Positions 36,901 through 49,137 are shown, counted from the first letter of the stretch. The stretch is 64,000 bases of DNA from Brachypodium distachyon (GCF_000005505.3 NC_016132.3:20140501-20204500); one strand, 5' to 3'. Made by a program: numbers and translations. The notes: a model not told the origin generated them from the letters alone.

Positions 36901-39100
36901 CACCATGACCACCGGGTTTACCCACAGGGATAAGTGATTTGCTGATTAGCCATTTACCATCCTCGGCATTTACTACAGGTACCAAAGGCTAGAAAACCAT
37001 GATGCAAATTAGTAGGAATTCTACAGAACTTCTCTATGGAGTGTGTAACTGGCGATGGTACAGTGCAATGTATAGATATTACCAGAAGTCTTTAATTGTA
37101 TACCTGTTCAAACAAGCGAAAATTCTCACGACCTCTACCAAACCATTGAAGTCTTTCACAGATCTCAATTATATGCGCGTGATTATTCTTCGCAGAGCTT
37201 GTCATGATTGCCACAGGTGTTATACATTGTTTCCCAAAGATCTTGAAATGGAGAAACTCCCTAGCCTGTCAAACAAGGATGCTTCACATCATATGATACA
37301 TATAAAATAGGGTGAATTCTGTTTTTGACCCCCAAGTTCCACTTTTTATAGTGGAACTTGTAAAGTGATGCATGTATGAATATCCTCTGGAGTCCAGACA
37401 TAGAACCATGGCTTTTTTTTCAGAAAAAAAACACAACCCTAATTACATCTTTCATGGTTTGGGCAAGGGAAAAAAGGAATTACGGTTGGGAATTAAAGAG
37501 AAAACCTGTACAGATTAATCCTTTTAATTAATAACTGCTTTTGCTTTAGGATTTGTGATATTTTCTTGAGGGGGGTGCACCGAAGCAAGCCTCATAAAAT
37601 ATTATGGGTGTGACGATGACACATAATTGTGTTGTTTTAAGCAAATGTGTACCCAATGATAAGTTCTGTATAAGAAACAGAACTACTTGTTTCCTAAAGA
37701 AAGGAAGTACCTGCAGATCTCGTATCAGTCCTTCCAACAGAGATCTCCCACAGTAAGGAAGCAAAGCGGCAGGAAGGGATTCACCGGTATCCGAGTCCAC
37801 TAAACCAAGACGATCGCCGGCACCACCAATTGGATAAATTTCACCTAATTCTGGCAATCCCTAGAAACAGTCATGTTTCAGTTTGCCTCCAAGAGCAGGT
37901 AAATGTGTTTGACATAAATCTTAGTTGATGTGGCATCACAGAAGACACAAATGTTCTCTTTGTCATAAAACTCAGTTAATGTAGCACACGGAATAACCTC
38001 GATTCCCCATAGAGCAGCTTGAGATGCATATTCTGTATCCTCCAATAGATTAACTCCACTGGGAACATGGAAGTCGACAAACTTGTCTTTGCTATGCCGG
38101 TGCTTACTCTCCTTCGACTTCGAGGCTGAAAGCAGCTCCAATGCCATAATTTGATAGCTGGAGTGAAGCAATGTCAATAATATTTCAAATACCAAGGTCA
38201 AAGCTAAGTAAAGTGGTTCGAACGGAAGTGTTCACTACTGACACCAGAGTAGATGGCAATCAGGAAATCGGTTTACTTTGCCAGTTGGCAGTTAATAGCT
38301 TCAAATTTAAGTAGCGACCACATTTGGCACCTTTTGCCACGTGTGCGTGTACTGGGTTTCCAGCTCTAACGGAGTAACGGTTGAGACAAAACAAGCAATG
38401 CTCACCCGATGATGCCTCCAATGCAGTCGTAGAATTCCTCGATGTCTCCGAGAAACTTGAGGAGCTGTCGGAGCAGCTCCATCTCGCCGCTCGTCGCCTG
38501 GTCACCCACCACTCCCTCGGAGCTCCACTTCCCGACCAAACCGGCCAAGCTATACAGCGCCTCTCGCAGAGCACTCCCACCACCACCGCCCCCGTTGCGG
38601 TGGCGTTCGTAGCTGCCGCCGGCCCAGTCGAGCTCCATGCCGAGCACGTGATCCTGGCCTGCCGCGACGAGGCATTTGAGCAGGTACACCTCGCGGGGCT
38701 TGAGAACACCCATAACGCCGCCCCTCGTCGCCTCGCTGAAGAAACCCGCAACGTGGGGCTCGGCGTCGAGCGCGCGGAGCTTGTCGTCGAGGGAGCGCGC
38801 CGCGCGGAGGCGCTCGCGGGCCGCGGCGAGGCGCGCGACCTCCGCCGCGAGCGCCGGTCCGCCGCGGGGACGCTGCTGCTGTTGCTGCTCGAGGGAGGAG
38901 GGGCCGGGCGCGTGCTCGAGCGACGCGGTGGAGGCGCGCTGCTGCTGCGAGCGCGAGTGCGGGGTGGGGGACGGAGACGGGGAAGGGAGCGCGGAGAGCA
39001 GGCGGCTGATCTGGCCGCGGCGGCATCGAGCGGGGCAGAGAGGCGGGAGGCGCGGTGAGAGGAGGCGGAGGTGGGGAGGAAGCGCTGGGCGAGAGTCCAT
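30990..39100 (-). CDS. UGP3: UDP-glucose pyrophosphorylase 3, chloroplastic
   Basis: Seventeen exons on the minus strand join in phase to 893 residues: 39100-38406, 38157-37914, 37860-37711, 37265-37104, 36988-36816, 36725-36659, 36468-36302, 35777-35619, 34649-34558, 34458-34364, 33851-33774, 33042-32947, 32268-32194, 32118-32027, 31944-31782, 31708-31648, 31102-30990. The length is close to Arabidopsis UGP3. The enzyme makes UDP-glucose from UTP and glucose-1-phosphate in the plastid, feeding sulfolipid synthesis. The N-terminus is rich in Arg, Ser and Pro without acids (transit peptide). The nucleotide-binding region reads [20 protein letters not shown]; other marks are [57 protein letters not shown] and [10 protein letters not shown]. 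All borders are GT-AG; the exon 2 donor (TAT followed by gtcaaa) is weak. The gene looks intact. Confidence 0.95.
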
Positions 39101-39549
39101 GCGTCCAGTGGGAGGAGTGGTCCGTGGAGCGGAGAGGCGAGAGAGCGAGAGGGGAGATAAGAGAAGCTCCACGGTGAGAGCGAAACGGGAGGGGGATATG
39201 CCCTCGGGCGATACGGTATGCGGGCGCGGCCGAGACACGGGGAAGGAGGTCGCGGAGTATATTCCGCTCGGCGCGTCGCCGGCGTGCAACATGTTTCTCA
39301 GATTCTTTTTTGGTGGGTCTATGTCTCTTTGGGCTGAATGGTTTTGGGCTTGGTGCAATTCAAGCCATGTTTGTGGCACGGTATTTTTAATCTCTGAATG
39401 GGCAAGGAAAGAAGCATCATTTCCCTCGTAAAAGAAAAGAAAGAAGCCTCATTTTTACCCACTCCTAAACGTGGGTTAGCGGCTGGATGGCCCGTAAACT
39501 CAAATTTGGTCTGATTTACATTTTCAGTTATACATAACTGTATAAATTA
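39101..39549 (-). promoter_or_regulatory. upstream region of UGP3
   Basis: This is the 5' UTR and promoter side of the minus-strand UGP3 gene. It is GC-rich to about 39300 and AT-rich after. The minus-strand frame stays open upstream of the ATG at 39100 without a better start context. No clear TATA box was found. Confidence 0.4.
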
Positions 39550-39613
39550 CTCCCTCCATAGGAAAATATACAAATCCGAGTCATTTAGTTTACTTATTTT
39601 CGGTCGGAGAGAG
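39550..39613. mobile_element. short Stowaway-like MITE
   Basis: Starts ctccctccataggaaaat and ends ggtcggagagag, flanked by TA at 39548-39549 and 39614-39615. The ends are imperfect inverted repeats. Confidence 0.65.
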
Positions 39614-39777
39614 TATGTCCTTACACGACTTTTTAACTAACTTGACACGTCACACATGTTTTCATGGCATTGAGCCAAACGAAGAAAGAAAAAAAAACTC
39701 TTTTACCGAAGGCTTTATATCAGGGCCTTCAACAAAGGGCCAAAAAATATATAAAAAATTGCCTGCTCAGTTTGATA

Positions 39778-40851
39778 GAGCAAATTGCGCAGAACCACTA
39801 CATTTCAGACAGTTGTCACGAAAACCACCAGTTTTGTTAATTTTCGTGCATAACCACCACGATTCAGTGAAGTTGTTGCACATGACGCTGATTTAGTCGA
39901 TTGCGACGTATAAGCACGTTTCTGACCGACCGGGACCACATTTCAGGTTGACCGGGCCGAGACAGAGTTAGCGCCGTCCGTTATCTCCTTTCAGTTTATC
40001 TCCTCCTTCTCTTCTTCTTGCTCTGCTCTGAATCCTCGGTTGGTTCCTAGCCAGCAAGGTCTGTGCATGTTGTTAGATTAACTAATATCCTTTGATCGAT
40101 CGAGAGAGAAAGCAGGCGGCGCGCCTGGGCATCGTGAATGCGTCATGGAGTACGCGGCCGGCAGCGAGCTGTTCGAGCGCATCTGCGACACCGGGCGGTT
40201 CCACGAGGACGAGGCTCCGCAGCGGCCTTCCTCGTCGTCTTCTCCGAACGCGCTGCCGCAGTAGCCGGGCCCCGGGACGAGCGTGGCGCGGCCCGGATCT
40301 CACGCTGCCGCTGCCGCTGCGGGACCTCATTTCGCTCGCCGTTCCGCTTCCTCTGCCTCCCTCGCCGTCCTCCGCCTCCTCCTCAGGCCTGCGCCATTGG
40401 TGATTCCTCTGCCCTGTTCCACAGCGCCCTACCACTGCAGCACCGCGCGCCGACGCCTCCTGCCCCGCGCCCCGCCGCCGCTGCTTGGTTGCGGGAGAAG
40501 AGAGACAGCAGGAGGAAGAGAAGCGGGCGTGGAGCTAGCCGCTGCTGCTGGCCCGCTGTCGCCGCGTACGGTGTCTTGGAGTGGTGCTCGCGCTGGACCA
40601 CGCGGCTCACTGGAGACAAAGAAGAGAGAGAGGGAGTAATCCAAACGGCGTTAACGTCAGCTCCGGTGCGGTCAACCTGACATGTGGGTCCGGTCGGTCA
40701 GAAACGTGCAGGTGCTTATACGTCGTAATCGACGGAATCAGTGCTATGTGCAACAACTTCACTGAATCGCGGTGGTTCTGCGCGAAAATTAGCAAAATCA
40801 GTGGTTTTCATAACAACTACCTCAAATGTGGTGGTTCTTTGCAATTTACTC
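39778..40851. mobile_element. Pack-MULE (Mutator-like element with captured gene DNA)
   Basis: The element is 1,074 bp, with inverted repeats of about 210 bp: left 39778-39990, right 40640-40851 (reverse). Both TIRs contain attcagtgaagttgttgcac and gacgtataagca. The flanks agtttgata (39769-39777) and agtttgaca (40852-40860) form a 9-bp target duplication with one change. The interior (about 40085-40640) is GC-rich, unlike the AT-rich surroundings, and includes an SnRK2 kinase fragment, which makes it a Pack-MULE. No transposase is present. Confidence 0.85.
40125..40216 (+). pseudogene. captured SnRK2 (SAPK) protein kinase fragment
   Basis: After LGIV (40125-40136) and an 8-base insertion, 40145-40216 encodes [20 protein letters not shown] and then EDEA. 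This matches the kinase segment around the hinge of SnRK2 kinases ([23 protein letters not shown]), a wording specific to that family of ABA- and osmotic-stress kinases. The match ends sharply at a place close to a known SnRK2 exon border, after which the frame reads unrelated sequence to a stop. It cannot encode a working kinase. Confidence 0.8.
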
Positions 40852-40860
40852 AGTTTGACA

Positions 40861-41801
40861 GGGAAGCCGCAACCAGACCAGGCCCACCTGGCAGTGTACA
40901 GAGACGATAACTGGGCCAACAGATTAGAGTGAGCAGTCACTGGGCCCACAGGCCAGACGAGAGAGAGCATACCGGCATTTGTAACTAATCGAAAATCAAT
41001 AGGGAAAGGGGCGGAACCCTTTTACGTTGGTCGACCCTTCCTTGAACTAGCGAGATGGGACTTAATGTCCCACCCTGGCCAACGCAAGTAGCTGTGGCGT
41101 TTGCTGAGGCCGGCCCTCACGCTTAAGGGCCTCTTTGGCGAAGGTCGGGCCTTCAGCAAAAAGTTTTACTTCTTTATATTCTTGAGGCGCGACAGCTGAA
41201 TTTGAATTTGCAATGCCTTTGCCGAAGGCCAGGTCTTTGACAAGGAAACGGCCTTTTTTTTGCACCGTTAACCGACGTGAGCCAGCTCATGTGCAGGTTG
41301 TCTTTGCGGTGGGCCTTCGATATCCTTTGCCGGAGGCCTGTCTTTGCCAAGGGCCGTCTACAGCCTTTGCCATAGATTTTTGCTTTGTCAAAGGTTTTTC
41401 GGCGGCCCATAATATAAAGGTGCATCTACGGTAGGCCCGATAGAAATCCGCTAGGAGGTTTTCTGAAAAAAGAGCACAACGCCAACTCGTCCTTTTGTTG
41501 CTGACGGGTGGCCCCAAGATGTTAGTATAAGGTACGGTACTATACAAGCAGAAGTCCGTTCAGAAACCTAAACGAAAGATACCCGGTGAAACTACAAGCG
41601 TGTCTGTTCCGGACACTTGAACCAAATACTTAAAAACCTCGCGCCTTTTTGAGTAACACGAACACGGATACATAACGACCTCGTTCATCTTTGTTGAGAT
41701 ATAATTAACACGAACACAAACAGCCCAACAATTAACCGTAGCCGATTAAAACTCTATTTAATCTCGTACATACTCCGTACCGACCTTCCTTAATCCCCCC
41801 A
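40861..41801. other. intergenic, with CACTA-like subterminal words
   Basis: Between about 41130 and 41420 the words ttgccgaaggcc, tttgccaagggcc and tttgccggaggcc recur in both orientations. Such clusters resemble the subterminal repeats of grass CACTA elements, but no CACTA terminus was found. The last part is the GDSL gene promoter. Confidence 0.4.
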
Positions 41802-41808
41802 TATATAA
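41802..41808 (+). promoter_or_regulatory. TATA box of the GDSL gene
   Basis: The sequence tatataa lies 67 bp before the ATG at 41875, in a typical position for a plant core promoter. Confidence 0.7.
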
Positions 41809-41874
41809 AGTCTCGAGCCCCCTATGCAACAACAATCAATCGACCCACGTAGATCTATCGTCTACGTAGCAGCA

Positions 41875-43247
41875 ATGGCGCCGAGAAGTTTAGCACCCGC
41901 CATCGCGATCTTCCTCGCCGCCCTCCTCCTCATCGCCTCCTCCTCCCCCGCAGCATCAGCAGCGAGGTCGCCGCCGCCGTCCACCGCCAAGCACCACACC
42001 CAGGCGGCTTCGGACGCCGGGACGACGAAACCGGCGCCCCAGGAGCGCGACATCCCGGCGGTGTTCGCGTTCGGCGACTCGACGCTGGACCCGGGCAACA
42101 ACAACCGGTTCACGACGCTCGTCCGCGCCGACCACGCGCCCTACGGCCGGGACTTCCCGGGGGCAGTCCCCACGGGCCGCTTCTCGGACGGCAAGCTCAT
42201 CACGGACTACATCGTGTCGGCGCTCGGCATCAAGGACCTGCTCCCGGCGTACCACGCGCCGGGGCTCACCCACGAGAACGCCACCACGGGGGTCAGCTTC
42301 GCGTCCGGCGGGTCCGGGCTCGACGACCTCACCGCGCGCAACGCCATGGTATCCACCTTCTCGTCCCAGATCGCCGACTTCCAGCAGCTCATGTCCCGGA
42401 TCGGCGAGCCCAAGGCCTCCGACGTCGCCGGCAAGTCATTGTTCATACTGTCGGCCGGGACCAACGATGTCACCACCAACTACTACCTCATGCCCTTCCG
42501 CCTCCTCAACTTCCCCATCATCGACGGCTACCATGACTACCTCATCAGCGCTTACCAATCTTACATCCAGGTAATTAATCAACCAGATCGACTTTTATAT
42601 AGACTTATTGTCATCGTATACTCTTCTTCTTTGGATTGCCTCGATGGATCTATGTTAAATGATGTGGATGCGGATGCAGAGCCTGTACAAGCTGGGAGCT
42701 AGGAGGTTCATCGTGGCGGGGATGCCGCCGGTGGGGTGCTTGCCGGTGCAGAAGAGCCTGAGGGGGATGCAGCCGCCGCTGTCGTCCGGGAAGGGCTGCT
42801 TCGAGCTGCAGAACCAGGAGACGCAGAGGTACAACGCTAAGCTCCAGAAGATGCTGGTAGCGCTGGAGGCCGAATCGCCCGGCGCCAGCTTCAACTACGT
42901 TGACATCTACACCCCGCTCAAGGACATGGTCACCAATCCAACGAAATACGGTACGTTGAAAATCTTATTAGATGCATCTAGATCGATCATGGTCTCATGG
43001 ATGCATGTGCTGAGTATTTACTTGATATATGCGTGTGGTTGCAGGTTTCACGAACGTGGAGCAGGGGTGCTGCGGGACGGGGATGCTGGAGATGGGGGCG
43101 CTGTGCACCAGCTTCCTGCCGCAGTGCAAGTCGCCGTCGCAGTTCATGTTCTTCGACTCCGTCCACCCGACGCAAGCCACCTACAAGGCCATCGCCGACC
43201 AGATCATCAAGAACCATATTTCGCAGTTCACTAACAATAGAATATAG
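41875..43247 (+). CDS. GDSL esterase/lipase, secreted
   Basis: Three exons, 41875-42570, 42680-42950 and 43045-43247, join in phase to 389 residues. The N-terminus has a signal peptide (residues 8-28 hydrophobic, likely cut near ASA-A). The GDSL blocks are in order: block I FAFGDSTLDPGNNN with nucleophile Ser69, block II GVSFASGGSGLDD, block III SAGTNDVT, and block V DSVHPT with Asp360 and His363. Such enzymes hydrolyse ester bonds of lipids or acyl groups in the cell wall, often in anther or epidermis; the substrate here is not known. An upstream in-frame ATG at 41824 would add 17 residues before the signal peptide, so 41875 is preferred. Introns are gtaatt...gatgcag and gtacgt...ttgcag. Length is normal for the family and the gene looks intact. 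Confidence 0.92.
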
Positions 43248-44604
43248 AAGTTTTTTTTTGAAACTAGTCTATATTATAGGTGCGAAATTGTACCAAGAAC
43301 CAGCACAATGTGAAGCTCGTTCCGTGTACATACCGAAGTTCGTTGATTAGGTGGTTATTATTATATAAAGGATTACTATATTACTACTACTAGAGCTCTT
43401 CTACGGTACCACATAATTATTTTGGACCATCCATTTGCTTTGATCTAAGAGCTGAGATTTGTTGATACTCCTCGTTACTCCAATTTAGATGCGTGGAGTA
43501 TCAACCCAAAACTAACGGAGTATCAGAAAGCCGGGGTAAACTGGTAATCCTGCAACACGCAGCGAAGGACAAAGATCGTCGGCTCGACTGTTCATCTGTC
43601 GTCCGCGCACACGAGCTCCCTCTGCCGTCGCTAGATCGCCTCCCAGAGCTCTCTCCGCCGCGGCATCCGGTGCCGCCCCCTCGTATGCGCGTTCTGCTCT
43701 CATCCCCTCAACACCCCCACTGGCGAAGCCCGCATCCGATGTCGGGATGGCAAACTGCAGTGCCTTCTCCTTGTCCTCCTATGGCCGGCCCGCCTCTGCC
43801 CCATGAACGGTCGTCAAACTGCAACGCCTCCCCAGCGGCCACCGCCCAGCCCCACCCCACTCTCCTACCCACCCGAGTACCCGACGCGCGCTCCTCCCAG
43901 CTGCCGCCCAAGGCCCTCAACGCCCCTAGTTCCTTTGGCAAGAAGATGAGACGTGGTGCTGCACCTGCTAGGTGCCCGCGGCCGCCGGCGGAGGACATCG
44001 CGGCGAGGAGAGCGGCGGCGCCGCTCCAGGAGGACATCGTCGGTCCTCTGTGAGGAGGACGGAGGAGGGCAGCGCCGCGCTGCAAGGAGGCCGGTCGAAC
44101 GGGGACGGCGGCGCAGGCATAGCAAAGGAATCGATTGAACAAATTAATCGTGGTTTTATTTTTTTACTTAATGTGAAAAGTCCCTAATACCCTTCCTTAA
44201 TACTCCGTCTGGTCCTAAAGGAGTATTTGGGTACGGTAGAAACTGTCTACTATAATAACTGATTGGTCACTTCCAGTTCGGTCGAAGATGTGCGTCGTCG
44301 TATATATCGAGAAGAGTTAATTTACTGTGGTTATTCGAAAAGAAGAGTCATCTTCTAGTCACAGCTCACAAGCAACAGATTGATTTTTCATGACTTCGTA
44401 GTTATCAGTAACATTATTTTTTTGTGAGTGTAGTTACCGGTAACATTAACCACCTATGTCAGCCAGCCAATTCGTTTAATCGATCATCAATTTATCCATG
44501 TCCAATACTGTATGAGGGGTAAACCAGAGGATATCCGGGGCCGGCCCCAAATAAGATTTCTCGCAAGAGTTGAAAACATGTTGATGTTTCGACCTTTTCT
44601 CACA
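43248..44604. other. intergenic with a GC-rich block
   Basis: At about 43560-44110 the sequence is GC-rich and open on both strands, but no protein family is recognised and neither TIRs nor splice signals define it. It may be captured or decayed gene DNA. Confidence 0.35.
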
Positions 44605-44931
44605 TGTTGAGATATGTATAGAATATGTGTACGAGTAGGTTACAGTTAGACTTGGAATTAGCGGAGGGTTAGGTGTTGGAGTCGAACACGTGTAACCCGG
44701 GCCTAATATATAAAGGCACCGTGGGATAGCCCAAAGAGACTATGCCAACATAATAGCAATAGGCTCGCAGGGGAAGCCGGCGGTTTGTGCCGGCGCCCAG
44801 GGTGGCCGGTGCTGCGGTATTATGGGAGAGGAGCGCCCGTAGTCATGTCCCGGGGACTTTCAACGAACCTCGTTAACAAATATCGTGCTTTGGTGTCATT
44901 CTTGATCGTGCATCCGCCGGATTTCGTAACA
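44605..44931 (+). repeat. 5' LTR (327 bp) of the copia-type element
   Basis: It contains cctaatatataaaggcacc, a TATA box at about 44706-44713, so transcription would start in the LTR. The paired LTR has the same box. Confidence 0.85.
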
Positions 44932-47343
44932 AGTGGTATCAGAGCGAGGTTGAGGGGATGCGGAAGATCTTGTTAGAGGTGCGAGGATCATGCTCGACGG
45001 GTGCCGGAAACTTCCGGTTCGGCGCAAGGTGGAGCATGGCGGCGATCAAAAATCCGATCGGTGGTGTCAGACACTTCGGACAGACAGCCTGGACCGTTCG
45101 ATAGGCTACAGTTGGGCAAGAATCGACGAGACGTGTTGATCGGGCCGACTCAGTGGCTGTTGAAACAGGATTGGATCTGCAAGATTTCGACGTGCACAGA
45201 GGCTCGGTATTAGGCCAAGCGCAACGCGTGCGAGGGAAATCGGTCGCGGCAGCGGCGCGCGCGAGCGAGCAGGCAGCCGGAGCGGGTGCAAGGGCGTGCG
45301 TGCGGCAGACAGGAGAGCTGCAGCGCACCTATTTGATTTCAAAAAGGAAGCAAAATTCTGCATGCATTAGGCTAGGCCACGTGATGGTACAGAGGCCTAT
45401 TTAATTTCAATTCACGTAGGTGGACGTGGAGTAGCAGCCGGATTGCCAAATCGTACTAGTGTTGGGCTCGGATTCAAAGAAAAGGAAAAGTGCTTGCTTG
45501 CTTGCATGCAGCGGCCGGGAGTGGACCAATGTCAGGTTGGTTTAGGCAGGCCGGCTGTTGGCTTGATGCAGGCGCACGTGAGTTTTCAGAGCAGAGGCAG
45601 TCCGAGCGGGACACGAAGAGTACAAGGGCAGGGCAACTCGAGGCTAAGGAAGGCGTCCGGTGAAGCAAGGCGAGCCACGGAAAACACGGAAAAGCCAGGT
45701 GCAGACCAGAGACGGCTGGAGATTAAGTTCATCTTTGCGGATCGTAATTTTTCAAGCGTGGTGTTCTGCGGGAAGGAAAAAGGGATCTCATACGGAGGTG
45801 AAGCGATCTCAAGAGTTTCTCTAAAGAGCAGACTAGTGTTGGATTGTCAGGAGTTTTGACATGACATTTGGTGCGTGCAGTGTGGCTTCAGTCGACCAAA
45901 GAGGACGCGCATATAAGGCTTGGAGTAGCCTGAAGCGAGTAGTGAGGATCGTGTGTCTACAAGGCATCGAGCAATACACTTGGTGTTGGGCTGATACTGC
46001 GCAAGGTGGAGCACGGTTGCAGTCGAACAAGTTCGGCTGGGCGGGACTAGATAGTCTGGCGGATCGACAGGGATGTCTGTCGGAACAGAAAAGGACGGTG
46101 AAATCGGCGACAACGACATAGGAGCGTGAGGGCTGATGGTGTCCGAATTCTGTGACGTGGCAACACGTGGCGCATGCCTGAGGGGTGCGTGCTTCGAGAT
46201 GCAGTGCGCAGGCTGGTTCAAGATGATGTGCACATGAGATCTTGAAGTCGGCAGGGTGCAGGGTGGACTGGTCATCTACCAAGGAGTCATGTTGAAGGGG
46301 AGTTGGGGTCTCACGGAAGATTCCACTCAAGCTGATGGGGAGGCTACGGTGTAAGCTAGCGGAGAGTCGGAGCTTATATCAGCGGGAAAGGCGAGAGGCA
46401 CGTGGATCCAGGCTGGAGCTCAGGGTCTGGAAGGAGACGTGGAACTCGGCATCGGTCGGGTATGGCTGATGGATCTGCAGTGAGGTCCAAGATGGTGTGG
46501 GTTAACTACCCGGTAGATCTTGGCCAAGATTGCGGATGCTCGACGCGGTAATAGCGGCGAGGTGTGCGCTAAGCACGAGACACGGCAACAGACCAGGGCA
46601 TATGCGGTCAGACAATGGTTTGACATGTGTGCAGGGGTGCTGAAGCAGTGTTGGCGAATACCAGGTTCAAGTTGATGACTGGGTCTATCGGGATGGTGAT
46701 GGACAAGAGTCGACCATGGGAAATCTGAGAAAGTGTATTTTCGGAAAGTCTGAATTGTCAAAGGCTTAGAGAGCACATGGCCGTATATTCTGTGATGTTC
46801 GATGCACATGGCAAAGTGCAGGCGATGGGATGCAGAAGGAGGCGAAGTGCTATAGCCGTGGTACATGTAGAAGACTATCCGAAAAGGATGAGAAAACTGT
46901 GAATTTGACTCGAGGTAACTCAAGGGCGACGGCGACATTCCTTCAAGTTTCATGCGGGCAGTCAATGATAGCGAGGATAATGAGTTCAGGTAACTCTGGC
47001 ACCTAACATGCGAGTTGTTCAATTTTCACATAAATCAAGGAAGAGGGAACCAGGGTGACGATACATCGGTGTTGTCAAATATGTTGATTTTATGATCGGT
47101 GTGTGATGGTGTTGAGCGGATACTCCGAAAAGTTAGGAGCACAAGGCGTGAGTGTGGAGGAACTTATTTTTCGCGAGAGCATTGACTGTTAATGAAAAGG
47201 AAGAACTACTGTTGCAGGTGGAGTCATGTGATGTCAAAGAAGAAGCAGTGGAGCTCATGATTGATGTTTCAAGTCCAAGGTACATAGAGGTTCGTGCATG
47301 ACGGCTTCAAGGTGACGAGGGACATATTCGCCAAGGTGAAATT

Positions 47344-47676
47344 TGTTGAAATATGTGTAAAATATGTGTACGAGTAGGTTACAATTGGACTTGAAATTAG
47401 CTGAGGGTTATGTGTTAGAGTCGAACATGTGTAACCCGGGCCTAATATATAAAGGCACCGTGGGGTAGCCCAAAGAAACTATGACAACATAATAGCAATA
47501 GGCTCACAGGGAGAGCCGGCGGCTTGTGCCGACGCCCAGGGTGGCCGATGTTGCGGTATTATGGAGGAGGAGCGCCCGTAGTCATGCCTCAAGGATGTAG
47601 ACTTTCGCCAAACCTCGTTAACAAATATCGTGCTTTGATGTCATCCTTGAGTGTGCATCCGTCGGATTTCGTAACA
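47344..47676 (+). repeat. 3' LTR (333 bp) of the copia-type element
   Basis: Aligned by eye with 44605-44931 from end to end, with a small insertion near 47590-47605 (caaggatgtaga against ccggggact). Confidence 0.85.
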
Positions 47677-48835
47677 CTACAAAAAGAAGAGCATGCTTCC
47701 TGCAAAATAGGTCTTGTAGTTGCAGAATTAAACATCTGGATGTATCGACCTTTCCTACGAAAAGATAAGTAATTGTCTTGCAAGTAAACAATGTAGGAAC
47801 AATGTATGGTGCTTGTGATAATAACTACATGCTGATTTAACCGAATAATTCTGCTAGAATGTTCTGTGTGAACTGAAAGTTTGATCCAATTGCCACTAGT
47901 TCCCCAAAGGAGTACGAGATAATCAGTTCATCAATTAACTCCAACAAACCCAAACTTCTCCAAAATATTCCCCAAAATGACAGTTCCACAAAACTGCCGC
48001 CTTCAGCTTCCTAATTGATCACAAGAACTGCATCTGCTCGTTTTAAGAGACAGAAAAGAATATTAGGGAACGACCAAAAAAACATCCGAGTAAACAGGAG
48101 ATTCCTGAACAGAATTGCTACTTTAGTCCATCTATATCTCTTTCCAAAACTGGAATAACAGTGAGTAATTTTCATGATAAATGAGTTTATTTTCTATCTC
48201 TGTCTTTATTTTAATTTTGAAAAGGGAGGAAGCCCCCTGGCCTATGCATCTACTGATAGTCAGCCAATCTACGTCCCTATTGGAGCAGAAAATTACACCG
48301 TCACCACGTGTTAATAAGTAGCAGGCTTCAATTTCACTATTTCAGGCTTTATCCTTTCTTGATGACTTGATGATACTTCAAGAAAAGGAAATATAATTTA
48401 CATCCTAATGAAAATAAATATATGGAGCACCTCAGACTCTTACAGTCTTTTTGAAAAAAAGACTCTTGTACAGTATTCAGTGACGCTGTGGCCAGGCTCG
48501 TATACCTCTATATGCGACAGTTGCCGTTTGCCTTTCCCAATCTGTAGTTTTACACTTAATCATGGCTGCTAGCTTGGAAAATACTGGTACACCACCATGG
48601 CTAGTACACCACCATGGAAGAGCCATGCTAAATAACCAACTGATAATTTTCAGCAGTATGGCAATTTATTGCCACAATACTGAACAATTTCAGGTAGACT
48701 AGTGATGACTACAGATCTGAGAATGTGCCTCACATAGGAACTCTGGAATGTAACTAGGCTTGAGTCCCAACAAATATTACTAGTTCCACAAAAATAACCG
48801 ACTAAAACTCAACAAAGACAATCTGGTATTTACTA
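47677..48835. other. intergenic, no supported gene
   Basis: AT-rich sequence with no recognisable coding frame or complete repeat. A short inexact duplication around ctagtacaccaccatgg lies at 48590-48620. Confidence 0.35.
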
Positions 48836-48891
48836 CTCCCTCCAGTCCATAATAAGTGTCTGGAATTGTGTACATTATGGATCGGAGGGAG
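48836..48891. mobile_element. very short Stowaway MITE (56 bp)
   Basis: Inverted repeats ctccctccagtccataat and the reverse of attatggatcggagggag meet almost directly, flanked by TA at 48834-48835 and 48892-48893. Confidence 0.85.
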
Positions 48892-49137
48892 TATTAAGGA
48901 TGTCGACATAGTGACAATATATAGTGAACCAGTTTAGAATAGTAGTAACTGGTACAATATGCACAACAATGTTTTCCAGGTTATAAAATGTATGGATTGA
49001 GTAAGAGATATATGTAAGAAGAATACAGCATTATAAACATGTGGATGGATCATACACAACCAAAATGCATTAAATAAAAAAAAAAGCATTACCTAAGAGA
49101 GAGTACCAAGAGATCCATTACCGGTCAATTGGTGCCT

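Larger units (their letters stand above)
44605..47676 (+). mobile_element. non-autonomous copia-type LTR element (LARD-like)
   Basis: Two direct LTRs, 44605-44931 and 47344-47676, both start TGTTGA and end GTAACA. The 5' LTR is followed by a primer site for initiator tRNA-Met (tggtatcagagc, 44934-44945), and the 3' LTR is preceded by gccaaggtgaaattt, a copia-type purine tract. By eye the LTRs differ at about 30 positions, mostly transitions, so the insertion is old. Flanks are tcaca and ctaca, so the target duplication is unclear. The 2.4-kb interior has only short frames without gag or pol motifs. Confidence 0.85.

Noticed and set aside
38381..39058. Plus-strand frame of 225 codons
   Set aside because: It is the antisense of UGP3 exon 1, whose minus-strand frame joins 16 more exons in phase.
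43493..44142. GC-rich frames on both strands that could be a gene
   Set aside because: No motif, no splice context and overlapping frames on both strands; kept only as an unassigned GC-rich block.
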